Program-made: the position numbers and the translations under genes
Assembly (NCBI GenBank): GCA_034678415.1
Contig: JAXDBV010000283.1
Span: 1 to 7,455, forward strand
Source: JAXDBV01 sp034678415
Lineage (GTDB): Bacteria; Bacteroidota; Bacteroidia; Bacteroidales; VadinHA17
Length of the DNA: 7,455 nucleotides
Reading direction: 5' to 3'
The notes under the pieces: model-generated
What the model was told of the DNA's origin: nothing
What the model saw: only the letters and a program-made list of their open reading frames with translations
Database searches by the model: none
In this document: positions 1 to 7,278 of the stretch, one piece after another
How the letters are laid out: each line of letters begins with the position of its first letter
Numbering within the stretch: position 1 is the first letter of the stretch

Positions 1-707
1 TTGTTGATGTAATAGTTCACACCCACAAAGTGACCTTTTCCGCGGATATCGGCAAACAGGTAATTACCTGAACCGCTGGTGTTGGCTCCGTCATAGGTGC
101 CACTGTAAGACAGGGGCGGCACTCCCCTTGTCAGCTCATGGTTGTACCAGGCATGAAACCGCCCGGCATCCTTTGTCAGTTTTTCCACCCCGATATAATC
201 CACATAGTAATACAGAGATGTTATTTCCTTTCCTGACTGATTTTCGATTTCTATCCTTGCCCCTTCAGCGAAAGGCATATGGAAATAACACACATAGGAA
301 GTGTTGGGAGCAACGCACAGGGGAGCACTGAAAAAGTTATAGGTTTCATTCCACCCGTTGCCGAAGAATGGGCCGACCGGTGATTCCACCGACGGGAAGG
401 AATTTCCGTCCCAGTACATGCGGATTATGATATCATTGCGGCTGAGCTGGTCAGGGACCGGCCAAATAGTGATCCAGATATGAGTTATTATCCCTGCACC
501 CTTTACATTCATAATACAAATCTTCTCCCCGTCCTTTATCGCTCCCCAGCTGTCGGCGCCATAACCGGTAGTGTCGTGGCTGCTAACCCGCATCGACTTC
601 ACGCCGTTCCTGATCCGGGACAGAGAACCCAGTTCCTCCCCGTACCCCTGAGAATATAATACTCCTGATAGGAGCACCATGCAACAGATAAACAGATGCT
701 TTTTCAT
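1..707 (-). CDS. GH172 (DUF2961) glycoside hydrolase, second copy, C-terminus outside window
   Basis: Partial gene. I translated 235 complete codons from the ATG at 707-705 to the left edge, with no stop. It begins with a Sec signal peptide (MKK, then a hydrophobic stretch to about residue 18, ending in LYSQ), so the mature enzyme should be periplasmic or secreted. Residues 67-235 carry the GH172/DUF2961 signature blocks: VKGAGIITHIWIT (68-80), YWDG (98-101), SVESPVGPFFGNGWNE (106-121), ARIEIENQ (150-157), GRFHAWYNHE (182-191) and GNYLFADIRGKGH (214-226). It is about 60% identical by eye to the protein at 3460-4551, so it is a paralogue. In that copy the two catalytic glutamates lie just beyond the point where this one is cut, so activity cannot be judged. 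It starts 21 bp after the GH116 stop, indicating the same transcript. No Shine-Dalgarno is seen. Family knowledge: GH172 enzymes act on furanosides (difructose dianhydride I, alpha-D-arabinofuranosides). The substrate here is unknown. Confidence 0.88.
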   Translation of the reverse strand, partial: MKKHLFICCMVLLSGVLYSQGYGEELGSLSRIRNGVKSMRVSSHDTTGYGADSWGAIKDGEKICIMNVKGAGIITHIWITIWPVPDQLSRNDIIIRMYWDGNSFPSVESPVGPFFGNGWNETYNFFSAPLCVAPNTSYVCYFHMPFAEGARIEIENQSGKEITSLYYYVDYIGVEKLTKDAGRFHAWYNHELTRGVPPLSYSGTYDGANTSGSGNYLFADIRGKGHFVGVNYYIN

Positions 708-728
708 TGTATAATAATGTTGGTATTA

Positions 729-3341
729 TCAGTGTTTTTCAATAACGAACTCTCTTACGGGAATACTTCCATATACAACGTTGCAGACGGGTTGTCCGTT
801 CTTCACTACAATGGTTCCGAATCCTTTTCCGGTTGAAATAAAACTCCGGAAATCACCTATTTTTGAATCAATGTACATTGTCTGATTGACGGCATCATAC
901 CGCACACCGGTCAGTGCCTGAAGGAGGGAATAGGACGATAATGCCCTGGCGTACCAGTGCCCGCATTCGTATTCATCGAAGGGATTACGGATACGACCGT
1001 CATACCGGTTACGGCAGGTCCTGACAATCTCCAGCCCTTCATCAAGCCTGCCCATGAAGATCAGGTGAGAAGCTACCTGGTATTCGATACCGGTCCATAC
1101 TTCATGGGACATTTCAAAGGGGAGGGACAGTGGTTTGCCTTTCGGCCATGTACAAACGATCAGGCCTCCTTCCTGTCCCAGTGCAAAGGTGTACCGGGCA
1201 GGGTTCGAATGGTTTTTCAGGTTTTTCTTAAAGTTGTATCGATATACCGATGAGAGATGGCCTTTCACTTTTTCGGGATCGACGATATTCTTCAGTCCGG
1301 CCACTTCACACATCCAGCACCCGATGATTCCATCGGACAGGCAGCCGTTGCCGTACTGGTGTTTAGGACCCTCTTCCCGGAATACCTCAAGCGCTTCATC
1401 GGAATACCAGAAAGGACCTGCCATTTTACGGGGATCCGTTCTCAGGGAAATCTCAATGGGATCGGGCGAGCGCAACCCCTGCCATTTAATCTGCTGGATG
1501 AAATATTCACCATTAAACAGTCGGGTTTCCAAAAACTCCTTTCCTTTCCGATATATTGAATCATAACCGGAGACATCCTTATTCAGGAAGCGTCCCATTT
1601 CTCCGATGGCTTTGAGGGCTCCCAGATAAATACTTGTTGTCATGCCGTTGGGTCCCCAGAAAACAACATCATAGGTATTCAGGTGCGGTTCTTCGATGGT
1701 ACCGGTTTTTGCAGGGTCCCAGTAGGAGATACAAAAATCCATGCTCTGTTGCACCCTGGGGTATATCTCACTCAGCCACTGATGATCCCCGCTTATCCGC
1801 CAGTCGCGGTACACCTTGATGATACCGCCGAGCTGTCCGTCGGCAGCCGCCCAGAATGAAGGGTCAAAAGGCCTTGTGTGATCGGCGATCCGGATGGGCA
1901 GGGCAGCCCTGAACAGCTGGTGACCCTGCGAGTCCTGATTTACAAAGAATTCTGTTTCGCGGAGGGTGCGCTCCAGTTGAGGGAAGAGATGAGGTAAAGC
2001 CTGTGCATAGTTCCATACATGGGTACACGATCCCTCACAGCTGCCAGTATGATCCCCGCATCCTTCAAAACACCACAGCCGGCCATCCGTTTGGCGCAAC
2101 AGCGTGGGGGACTTGAGAATGGAAAGGTTGGCTGCCAAGGCTTCCACAACCTCGGGGGGAAGGGTGTTGTCAAAAAATGTTGTACTGAACAATTCGGTCT
2201 TCCTCCGGAGCTCATCATAATTGTTTCTCCAGAAATCAACCACATCCGTTATGTTATTGAACCGGCTCACGTACCATGGCTGGTAGTACTGCGATTCCGT
2301 TATATCACGATTGGCCGGAGAAGATTGACCCGCGAGTTCTATGGGATCCTGTCCAAAGCGTACGTTGGAATGAGGGACATACCATGCCATCATGATGCGG
2401 ATGGTCTTTGTTTCTCCCTTTTTCAGGGAAAAAGGAATGAAAAGGGAACCACCACGGGATCTGAGGTGGTCATTGGGCTCATCCACCACAGGAGGATTAC
2501 TTTTCACATCACCCTCCGAAATGGTTTTCCATACCATGGTGAGTGATTCATTGAAGCTGCTTCTGAACCAGCAATGATCCACAACAGCGCTTGAATCATC
2601 CGTAAAAATGGCAAAGTCACCCTGTTGTACAGGCTCATCACCCCGGCTTTCAACAGATAAAACAAATCCGTTTTTTTCAGGTTTGACGGATCCTTTTCCG
2701 GACAGGGCAGACGCCATAAAATTTACCGAGTTATAGGAGAAAACCGCATCGATATCTGTGGTACCGGTATTTTTAATGGAGTATTCGACAGCTCCGACGG
2801 GCAGGCTGGAATTATCCGCGTCAGCCGGCATAAAAGGGCTCCATCCTTTCAGTTGCACTTTCAGCGGCAGGTCATTATCATACAGGTCGATACAGGCGAA
2901 TGGGAATCGTGCCAGGAACCGTGCCTGGTCAAAACGGGGAAGGCCAAGGTTAGACTCCTCAAAACTCTGCCCGTAACCGGAGCCCGGGAGCCCGTACTTT
3001 TTCCAGTCGGGAACAGGCCCCTCAAGTATTTTTGCACCCTCCCTGACCCCTTTCAGCGCAATGGCGGCAAACATGCAGGGCTGGTGAAATATATCCGAAT
3101 GGTTACATACCGACATATGAGAAATATTGCCCGTTCCTTCCAGGCAGAACATACCGGCACCCATCCCTCCTATCGGAAAGGCTATCCGGTCAAGATTCCG
3201 GCCATAATAATAATCATTGAATGAATGCCTGCCCTCACCATGGTTGAAAGGACGCATCCTGTTTTCATCCTTACATGCCCATATCAGGGCTGACATCAGA
3301 CACCATCCAATTACCATATTCCATTTCACCTGTGTGATCAT
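729..3341 (-). CDS. GH116 family beta-glycosidase lipoprotein (beta-glucosidase-like)
   Basis: Complete, 870 residues, close to the usual size of bacterial and GBA2-type GH116 enzymes (about 800-930). GH116 enzymes are retaining exo-acting beta-glycosidases (glucosides, xylosides, N-acetylglucosaminides). The N-terminal beta domain opens with RIAFPIGGMGAGMFCLEGTG (52-71). The (alpha/alpha)6 catalytic domain has TLLRQTDGRLWCFEGCGD (413-430), CTHVWNYAQALPHLFP (439-454) and EEPHLNTYDVVFWGPNGM (550-567), whose E550 or E551 should be the nucleophile. D670 in CLSDGIIGCW fits the acid/base. WTGIEYQVA (749-757) and NPFDEYECGHWYARA (786-800) are also family blocks; E790 and R799 keep the nine-residue spacing I recall for glucose-binding residues. 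The start is ATG with K6 before a hydrophobic segment and C23; a weak lipobox (I-W-A-C) followed by K-D-E suggests a lipoprotein, possibly surface exported. It lies between two GH172 genes (118 bp after one, 21 bp before the other). The family is secure; the sugar specificity is not. Confidence 0.9.
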   Translation of the reverse strand: MITQVKWNMVIGWCLMSALIWACKDENRMRPFNHGEGRHSFNDYYYGRNLDRIAFPIGGMGAGMFCLEGTGNISHMSVCNHSDIFHQPCMFAAIALKGVREGAKILEGPVPDWKKYGLPGSGYGQSFEESNLGLPRFDQARFLARFPFACIDLYDNDLPLKVQLKGWSPFMPADADNSSLPVGAVEYSIKNTGTTDIDAVFSYNSVNFMASALSGKGSVKPEKNGFVLSVESRGDEPVQQGDFAIFTDDSSAVVDHCWFRSSFNESLTMVWKTISEGDVKSNPPVVDEPNDHLRSRGGSLFIPFSLKKGETKTIRIMMAWYVPHSNVRFGQDPIELAGQSSPANRDITESQYYQPWYVSRFNNITDVVDFWRNNYDELRRKTELFSTTFFDNTLPPEVVEALAANLSILKSPTLLRQTDGRLWCFEGCGDHTGSCEGSCTHVWNYAQALPHLFPQLERTLRETEFFVNQDSQGHQLFRAALPIRIADHTRPFDPSFWAAADGQLGGIIKVYRDWRISGDHQWLSEIYPRVQQSMDFCISYWDPAKTGTIEEPHLNTYDVVFWGPNGMTTSIYLGALKAIGEMGRFLNKDVSGYDSIYRKGKEFLETRLFNGEYFIQQIKWQGLRSPDPIEISLRTDPRKMAGPFWYSDEALEVFREEGPKHQYGNGCLSDGIIGCWMCEVAGLKNIVDPEKVKGHLSSVYRYNFKKNLKNHSNPARYTFALGQEGGLIVCTWPKGKPLSLPFEMSHEVWTGIEYQVASHLIFMGRLDEGLEIVRTCRNRYDGRIRNPFDEYECGHWYARALSSYSLLQALTGVRYDAVNQTMYIDSKIGDFRSFISTGKGFGTIVVKNGQPVCNVVYGSIPVREFVIEKH

Positions 3342-3459
3342 AGAACATAATATTTGTTTATATGTATTAGATTATTTCATTCCTCGTTTTCGTTTCCCCA
3401 CAATGCTAGATCATTTCCTTTGTGCAGCCGCCAGGTCTGTCTCCCTATATAAATATCCT
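3342..3459 (-). other. Spacer between GH172 and GH116 genes
   Basis: This 118-bp gap lies between the stop of the upstream GH172 gene and the GH116 ATG. I saw no T-tailed hairpin and no convincing Bacteroidota -33/-7 pair (TTTG / TAnnTTTG) on the minus strand. The simplest reading is read-through within one operon, although an internal promoter cannot be excluded. No Shine-Dalgarno precedes the GH116 ATG; the last 40 bases are very AT-rich, which is common at Bacteroidota starts. Confidence 0.4.
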
Positions 3460-4551
3460 TTAAAGTAATCTGAGCATGTGTATTCGTTCGTCCTTTTTAA
3501 AGGATTTAGGCAATGGACTGGCTTCATCCTGGTACCAGTAGGTTACCGATGCCAGGTCAAGCACTTCCTGATTCTCATGCCCGTGTTCAATGGTGAACCG
3601 GCAGGATGAATCAAACACCACAGGATCGGCAATAAAAAAGCGGTATGCATGAGTATGTCCCAGCCAGCCTGTTTCATTGTTCACACGCGCAAACCTGAAA
3701 TATGGGTGAGTGAAGAGCTCCTTTGGTGCAAAGGAGGTATTGAAAAAATCCTCTGTACCGGTACCGGTGATGACAGGCAAAGTATCGCCATCAATAAAGA
3801 TCATCTCATCCCCTTCACCGTACCAGATGATGTTCGGTTTATTGATATAATAATTTACACCGGCCAGATGACCTTTGCCTTTAATTTCGGCAAATAAATA
3901 ATTCCCTTCACCGGTACGGTTATTCCCTGAATGGAACTTTCCACCGGGTATTGCCGGGAGTCCGGTTGTGACCTCGTGGTTATACCAGGCATGGAAACGT
4001 CCCATCTCTTTCGGAAGCGTTTCTGTCTCATAATAGGCGATATTATAGTACAGAGCACGGATGATATCGTCTGTCTGATTTTCGATTTCTATCCTGGCCC
4101 CTGCGGAAAAGAGCATAGTACAATAACAGACACATGATTTTGTCAGTGCCGGTGCCACACATAACGGCGCACTTATTAATGGATACGACTCGTTCCATCC
4201 GTTGCCAAAAAATGGACCAATCGGCGACTCCACAGATGGATAAGACTTACCATCCCAGTACTTTTTCAGGATTAGATCGTTCCAGCTGACCTGATCATTA
4301 CCGGGATACAGGGTAATCCAAATATGTGTGATGATACCGGCTCCCTTAACATCCATCAACGTTACGGTTGTTCCTGGTTGAAGGTTGATCAACCTGTCGT
4401 TGTTGCCTCCGATATTATCGGAACTGCCTGTATGCCTGGAATGCATACCATATTTTAACATGGAAAGCGAGTACATTTCGTTTGCGGGTACCTGGGAATG
4501 AAGTACTTCCGGAACGGTAAGGAACACAATGAAAATCCATATCCATTTCAT
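3460..4551 (-). CDS. GH172 (DUF2961) glycoside hydrolase, complete copy
   Basis: A 363-residue predicted secreted hydrolase and the first gene of the minus-strand operon. I start it at the ATG 4551-4549. A TTG five codons further up (4566) would only extend it ahead of a good signal peptide (MKW, hydrophobic core, cleavage near LHSQ at about residues 17-20). GH172 blocks are VKGAGIITHIWIT (68-80), YWDG (98-101), SVESPIGPFFGNGWNE (106-121), GRFHAWYNHE (184-193) and GNYLFAEIKGKGH (216-228). Two glutamates in WYGEGDEM (E246) and TGTGTEDFF (E267) are 21 residues apart. This is the spacing I recall for E270/E291, the catalytic pair of the founding GH172 enzyme, Bifidobacterium alpha-D-fructofuranosidase/difructose dianhydride I synthase, so it is probably active. 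Other family members are exo-alpha-D-arabinofuranosidases. GH172 proteins are beta-jelly-roll enzymes. A furanosidase role is likely, with fructose, arabinose or another furanose undecided. SCVCYC near 139-144 is cysteine-rich and differs from the paralogue. Confidence 0.9.
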   Translation of the reverse strand: MKWIWIFIVFLTVPEVLHSQVPANEMYSLSMLKYGMHSRHTGSSDNIGGNNDRLINLQPGTTVTLMDVKGAGIITHIWITLYPGNDQVSWNDLILKKYWDGKSYPSVESPIGPFFGNGWNESYPLISAPLCVAPALTKSCVCYCTMLFSAGARIEIENQTDDIIRALYYNIAYYETETLPKEMGRFHAWYNHEVTTGLPAIPGGKFHSGNNRTGEGNYLFAEIKGKGHLAGVNYYINKPNIIWYGEGDEMIFIDGDTLPVITGTGTEDFFNTSFAPKELFTHPYFRFARVNNETGWLGHTHAYRFFIADPVVFDSSCRFTIEHGHENQEVLDLASVTYWYQDEASPLPKSFKKDERIHMLRLL

Positions 4552-4571
4552 GTAACACTCGTTCAAATGTT

Positions 4572-4585
4572 TATAACCGGTTATA
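4572..4585. promoter_or_regulatory. Perfect 14-bp palindrome, candidate operator
   Basis: The sequence TATAACCGGTTATA is an exact even-length dyad centred on CG, 20 bp upstream of the minus-strand GH172 ATG. Even palindromes with a central CpG are typical of LacI-family operators, a common class of sugar regulator, but no regulator gene is in the window, so the assignment is inference. Its place close to the start would suit repression by blocking initiation or early elongation. Chance occurrence in AT-rich DNA is possible. Confidence 0.35.
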
Positions 4586-4889
4586 TATCATAATATTCAA
4601 TCTGTAACTATCCGTAGCTCTGAATTTTAACACCACTCCATTTTGATGACAAGATCGGGGACAATTCAGTTTAACAAAAGATGAAATATAACTACCAGTA
4701 ATGGATCGAATTCTCCGGGGCACATTACGAAAAGTGTATCGTTCACCTCGTATTGTTATTTTCTAAAAATCCCCCAACCTTTAATCAAAGAACGGATAAA
4801 TCTTGTCATTTTTTTGGTAAGAGATACCAGAATTTTCACAACGAGTTCATGACATACGGGTTTCTCCTGCTGATATGATTTTTACCCGG

Positions 4890-4901
4890 ATTACCGGTCA
4901 A
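4890..4901. promoter_or_regulatory. Degenerate copy of the palindrome core
   Basis: ATTACCGGTCAA matches the 12-bp core of the 4572-4585 palindrome (ATAACCGGTTAT) at 9 of 12 positions and keeps the central ACCGGT. It lies about 42 bp upstream of the GH36-like ATG, a plausible operator position for the right-hand arm. ACCGGT also occurs inside coding regions of this window, so the match alone is weak. Confidence 0.2.
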
Positions 4902-4943
4902 CAGTAATGCAACGAATCGAAAAACCGAATATATCTGTTGGAT

Positions 4944-7178
4944 ATGAAAAAACCCATAAAAATGAACAATCGCCTAAAGAAACATTTCAGTAATTCAACT
5001 CATATTGTACCAGGAACCTTGTACACGTTTATTTATGTAATACTGTTGTTCACGGTATCCTGTCGTGAGGTAAAGGAAGGTATCCGTTATACGCGCACCC
5101 GGGATGGATCTGTATGGCTCACCAACACCGCCATTGGCCTGAGGTTCGATGCAAAGATGCAGTGCACGGTGTATTCATCCCATTCCGGACGGACATTCTG
5201 GGATGATCCTGTTGGTGTTGTACACCCATCCCCCAATGGTTTCATTATGCTCGACAGTACTGAGGTTACAGCATTTACACTTGATCATCAATCTGTCAAA
5301 TTCCAGGATATATCAAACAATTTTGGTACCGGCAAACAGCTGATTATGGAAGGGAAAGCCCAGTGTCCCGGGAATGGTACAATCCAAAAAGTGCTGACGG
5401 TAGAAATGTATAACAATTATCCGAATGCTGCGATTACCTATACCAGTTACAGTAATTCCGGATCCGTTCCTGTAACCGTGAACAGCCTGTCCGGTAACAG
5501 TTTGTTACTGGATGCGCATCTGTCTGACACTACGTTGCAGTCCTTTGAATTCTGGCTTTTTCGTGGCCCCAGCGGTGATGTCAGCGAGGATTATGTATTC
5601 CCCGTGACAGACAAGCTGGATGAGGACAATTTTATAGGACATAAACTCATTAATAATTCGACCGATATTTTCGGCGGCGGCGGAGTTCCCGTCATTGATC
5701 TGTGGACAAAGAAGGCCGGTTTGTGCATTGCCCTAATCGAGCCAACACCGAAGCAGGCATCATTCCCGGTATCGGTCATGCCGGACAAGAAGGTGAAGAT
5801 ATCCATCCGGGAAGATATAAACACGTTATTACATCCCGGTGAAAGCTGCTCCACATCAAAGACCGCTGTAATTGTCCATGACCTGGACTATTTTGACGCC
5901 CTGGCTACCTTTTCAAGCCTGATGGACAAACAGGGCGTAAGCATCAAGAAGCCGGCGGAGGCATCCTATGAACCGATGTGGGAAGGATGGGGCTATGACC
6001 TCAACTTTACGGCTAATGACATCCTCCAGACCCTGCCAAAAGTAAAAGCGCTGGGATTCCCATGGGTGGTCATCGATGACCGCTGGTTTGACAGGTATGG
6101 AGACTGGCATCCCAGGCGTGATCTCTGGCCGGGAGGCGATGGAGATATGAAAGCCCTGGTGGACACCCTCCATCGCCTGGGCTTCAAAACCAAGTTATGG
6201 TGGTGCCCTTCAACGGTGGAGGGCGATTTCCCTGTTGTCATAAGAAAAGACTCCAACCCGCAGAAAGGACCTTCCAACCTGTTGCTGGAACATCCGGAAT
6301 GGCTGATTACAGATAAAGACGGCAGCTATACCCTTGGGCCCAGGCGTAACTACCAGGCATGTCCATGCCTGCCCGAAGTACAGGAATATATCCGTGAACT
6401 GACCATGAGGTTCATTAAAGAATGGGGATTCGACGGATTTAAACTGGATGCTGTCAGGACGGTGCCTCCCTGCCACAACCCGGCTCATAACCACAAAAGA
6501 CCTGAAGAGTCTTGTGAAGAATTCCCAACCATCTACAAGATCATCTATGAAACAACAAAAATGCTGAAACCAAACAGTGTGATTGAAAACTGCAACTGCG
6601 GTACCAGCCAGGACTTTTTCCAGCAAGCATGGATTGACCAGCCGAGAGCTTCTGATCCATGGTCATCCTGGCAAGTCAGGTACAGGACAAAGGTATACAA
6701 GGCGTTGATGGGTCCGCGGGCGGCGGCAACGGCCGACCATGTGGAAGGTTATGGTAACGGACAAGATTTTGCATCTGCCGTGGGAACCGGAGCCGTAGTC
6801 CAGTCAAGATTAACATGGCCGGAGGGAGGGCATGAACCCAGGGTGAAGCTAACCCCTGAAAAAGAACCTGCATACGAGAAGTGGATCAACCTCTATAATA
6901 AGTTGATGCTTCCCAAAGGGGACTACCTGAACCTTTATGACATAGCCTGGGACAAACCTGAAGCACATGTCATCAGGAAAGGAGATACCTTGTTCTATGC
7001 CTTCTATTCCGATGAATGGAATGGAGAAATAATGCTGCGAGGACTTGAAACAAAACAGTACAGGATCTATGACTATATCGATGATCACGATATGGGAGAA
7101 ATCACAGGGCCAGACGGTGTTTTACCGTCACATTTCAAGAACTACCTCCTGATAATGTGTACCCCTGCAAACCAGTAA
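4944..7178 (+). CDS. GH36-like alpha-galactosidase, predicted lipoprotein
   Basis: A 744-residue exported hydrolase of the GH36/GH27 clan, predicted to release alpha-linked galactose or a related sugar with retention. I start at ATG 4944; a TTG two codons earlier is less likely, and ATG 4962 would give a more usual signal length. The signal peptide ends in a hydrophobic run and TVSC (C40), a relaxed lipobox, so it is probably membrane anchored. An N-terminal beta-sandwich spans about 45-325. The (beta/alpha)8 barrel runs from MWEGWGYDL (345-353) to about 630, with VVIDDRWF (375-382; D378/D379 likely bind the sugar), GDWHP (386-390), KLWW (417-420) and GFDGFKLDA (495-503; nucleophile D502). 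ENCNCGT (548-554) and RASDPWSSWQ (568-577; acid/base D571) follow, then a C-terminal beta domain to 744. The 69-residue spacing D502-D571 suits GH36. DDRW replaces the common DDGW, and the SDxTD-like motif is altered, so other alpha-glycosides are possible. It precedes a galM-like gene, consistent with galactose handling. Confidence 0.85.
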   Translation: MKKPIKMNNRLKKHFSNSTHIVPGTLYTFIYVILLFTVSCREVKEGIRYTRTRDGSVWLTNTAIGLRFDAKMQCTVYSSHSGRTFWDDPVGVVHPSPNGFIMLDSTEVTAFTLDHQSVKFQDISNNFGTGKQLIMEGKAQCPGNGTIQKVLTVEMYNNYPNAAITYTSYSNSGSVPVTVNSLSGNSLLLDAHLSDTTLQSFEFWLFRGPSGDVSEDYVFPVTDKLDEDNFIGHKLINNSTDIFGGGGVPVIDLWTKKAGLCIALIEPTPKQASFPVSVMPDKKVKISIREDINTLLHPGESCSTSKTAVIVHDLDYFDALATFSSLMDKQGVSIKKPAEASYEPMWEGWGYDLNFTANDILQTLPKVKALGFPWVVIDDRWFDRYGDWHPRRDLWPGGDGDMKALVDTLHRLGFKTKLWWCPSTVEGDFPVVIRKDSNPQKGPSNLLLEHPEWLITDKDGSYTLGPRRNYQACPCLPEVQEYIRELTMRFIKEWGFDGFKLDAVRTVPPCHNPAHNHKRPEESCEEFPTIYKIIYETTKMLKPNSVIENCNCGTSQDFFQQAWIDQPRASDPWSSWQVRYRTKVYKALMGPRAAATADHVEGYGNGQDFASAVGTGAVVQSRLTWPEGGHEPRVKLTPEKEPAYEKWINLYNKLMLPKGDYLNLYDIAWDKPEAHVIRKGDTLFYAFYSDEWNGEIMLRGLETKQYRIYDYIDDHDMGEITGPDGVLPSHFKNYLLIMCTPANQ

Positions 7179-7209
7179 TTTACTCATTATTTCCGGAAGA
7201 CAGGAGGAA

Positions 7210-7278
7210 ATGTATAACAGGAACCTTAAATATAAACTGCGTGAATATTTCCAGACAATCCTTCGGGAAAACCAGTAA
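7210..7278 (+). CDS. Possible 22-codon ORF overlapping the galM start
   Basis: ATG 7210 opens a 22-codon frame that ends at TAA 7276-7278, after and out of frame with the galM GTG at 7241. AGGAGG at 7202-7207 precedes it, but only 2 nt separate it from the ATG, which is too close for an ideal Shine-Dalgarno. The peptide (MYNRNLKYKLREYF...) is basic and matches nothing I recognise. It may be a leader that couples translation to galM, the remains of the true galM start after a one-base shift, or chance. Confidence 0.2.
   Translation: MYNRNLKYKLREYFQTILRENQ

Larger units (their letters stand above)
4552..4943. promoter_or_regulatory. Divergent intergenic control region
   Basis: This 392-bp AT-rich gap has no credible gene on either strand and separates the divergent GH172-GH116-GH172 operon from the GH36-galM arm. 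Promoters for both arms should lie here. I could not find a full TAnnTTTG -7 element on either strand; the nearest on the minus strand is TATATTTC (4690-4683, seven of eight), with only a TTCG at about the -33 distance. The region holds a perfect palindrome at 4572-4585, a degenerate relative of its core at 4890-4901, and a small 5-bp inverted repeat at 4815-4829. No riboswitch or terminator was recognised. Confidence 0.6.

Noticed and set aside
128..331. 67-codon plus-strand frame near the left edge
   Set aside because: It is antisense to the truncated GH172 paralogue, whose conserved blocks are read clearly on the minus strand.
1..707. Truncated GH172 copy as a pseudogene
   Set aside because: The frame is open without stops to the window edge; the truncation comes from the window boundary, not from the gene.
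2019..2546. 175-codon open frame on the plus strand opposite the GH116 gene
   Set aside because: It lies fully antisense to a well-conserved gene and its translation shows no family blocks, signal or sensible composition. The same applies to the other antisense frames over GH116, GH172 and GH36.
4552..4566. TTG start giving a 368-residue GH172
   Set aside because: An ATG five codons downstream directly precedes a normal Sec signal peptide; the TTG extension adds nothing recognisable.
4815..4829. Inverted repeat TGGTA-AGAGA-TACCA beside a T tract as a terminator
   Set aside because: The stem is only 5 bp, and the T run lies 5' of it on the plus strand and becomes a run of A on the minus strand, so neither strand gives a hairpin followed by U's.
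4938..4943. TTG start two codons before the GH36-like ATG
   Set aside because: The ATG at 4944 is a better start and there is no ribosome binding site favouring the TTG.
7169..7278. Exact repeat AAACCAGTAA at 7169-7178 and 7269-7278, each ending in a stop codon
   Set aside because: Ten bases over a short distance, with no similarity around them; most likely chance.
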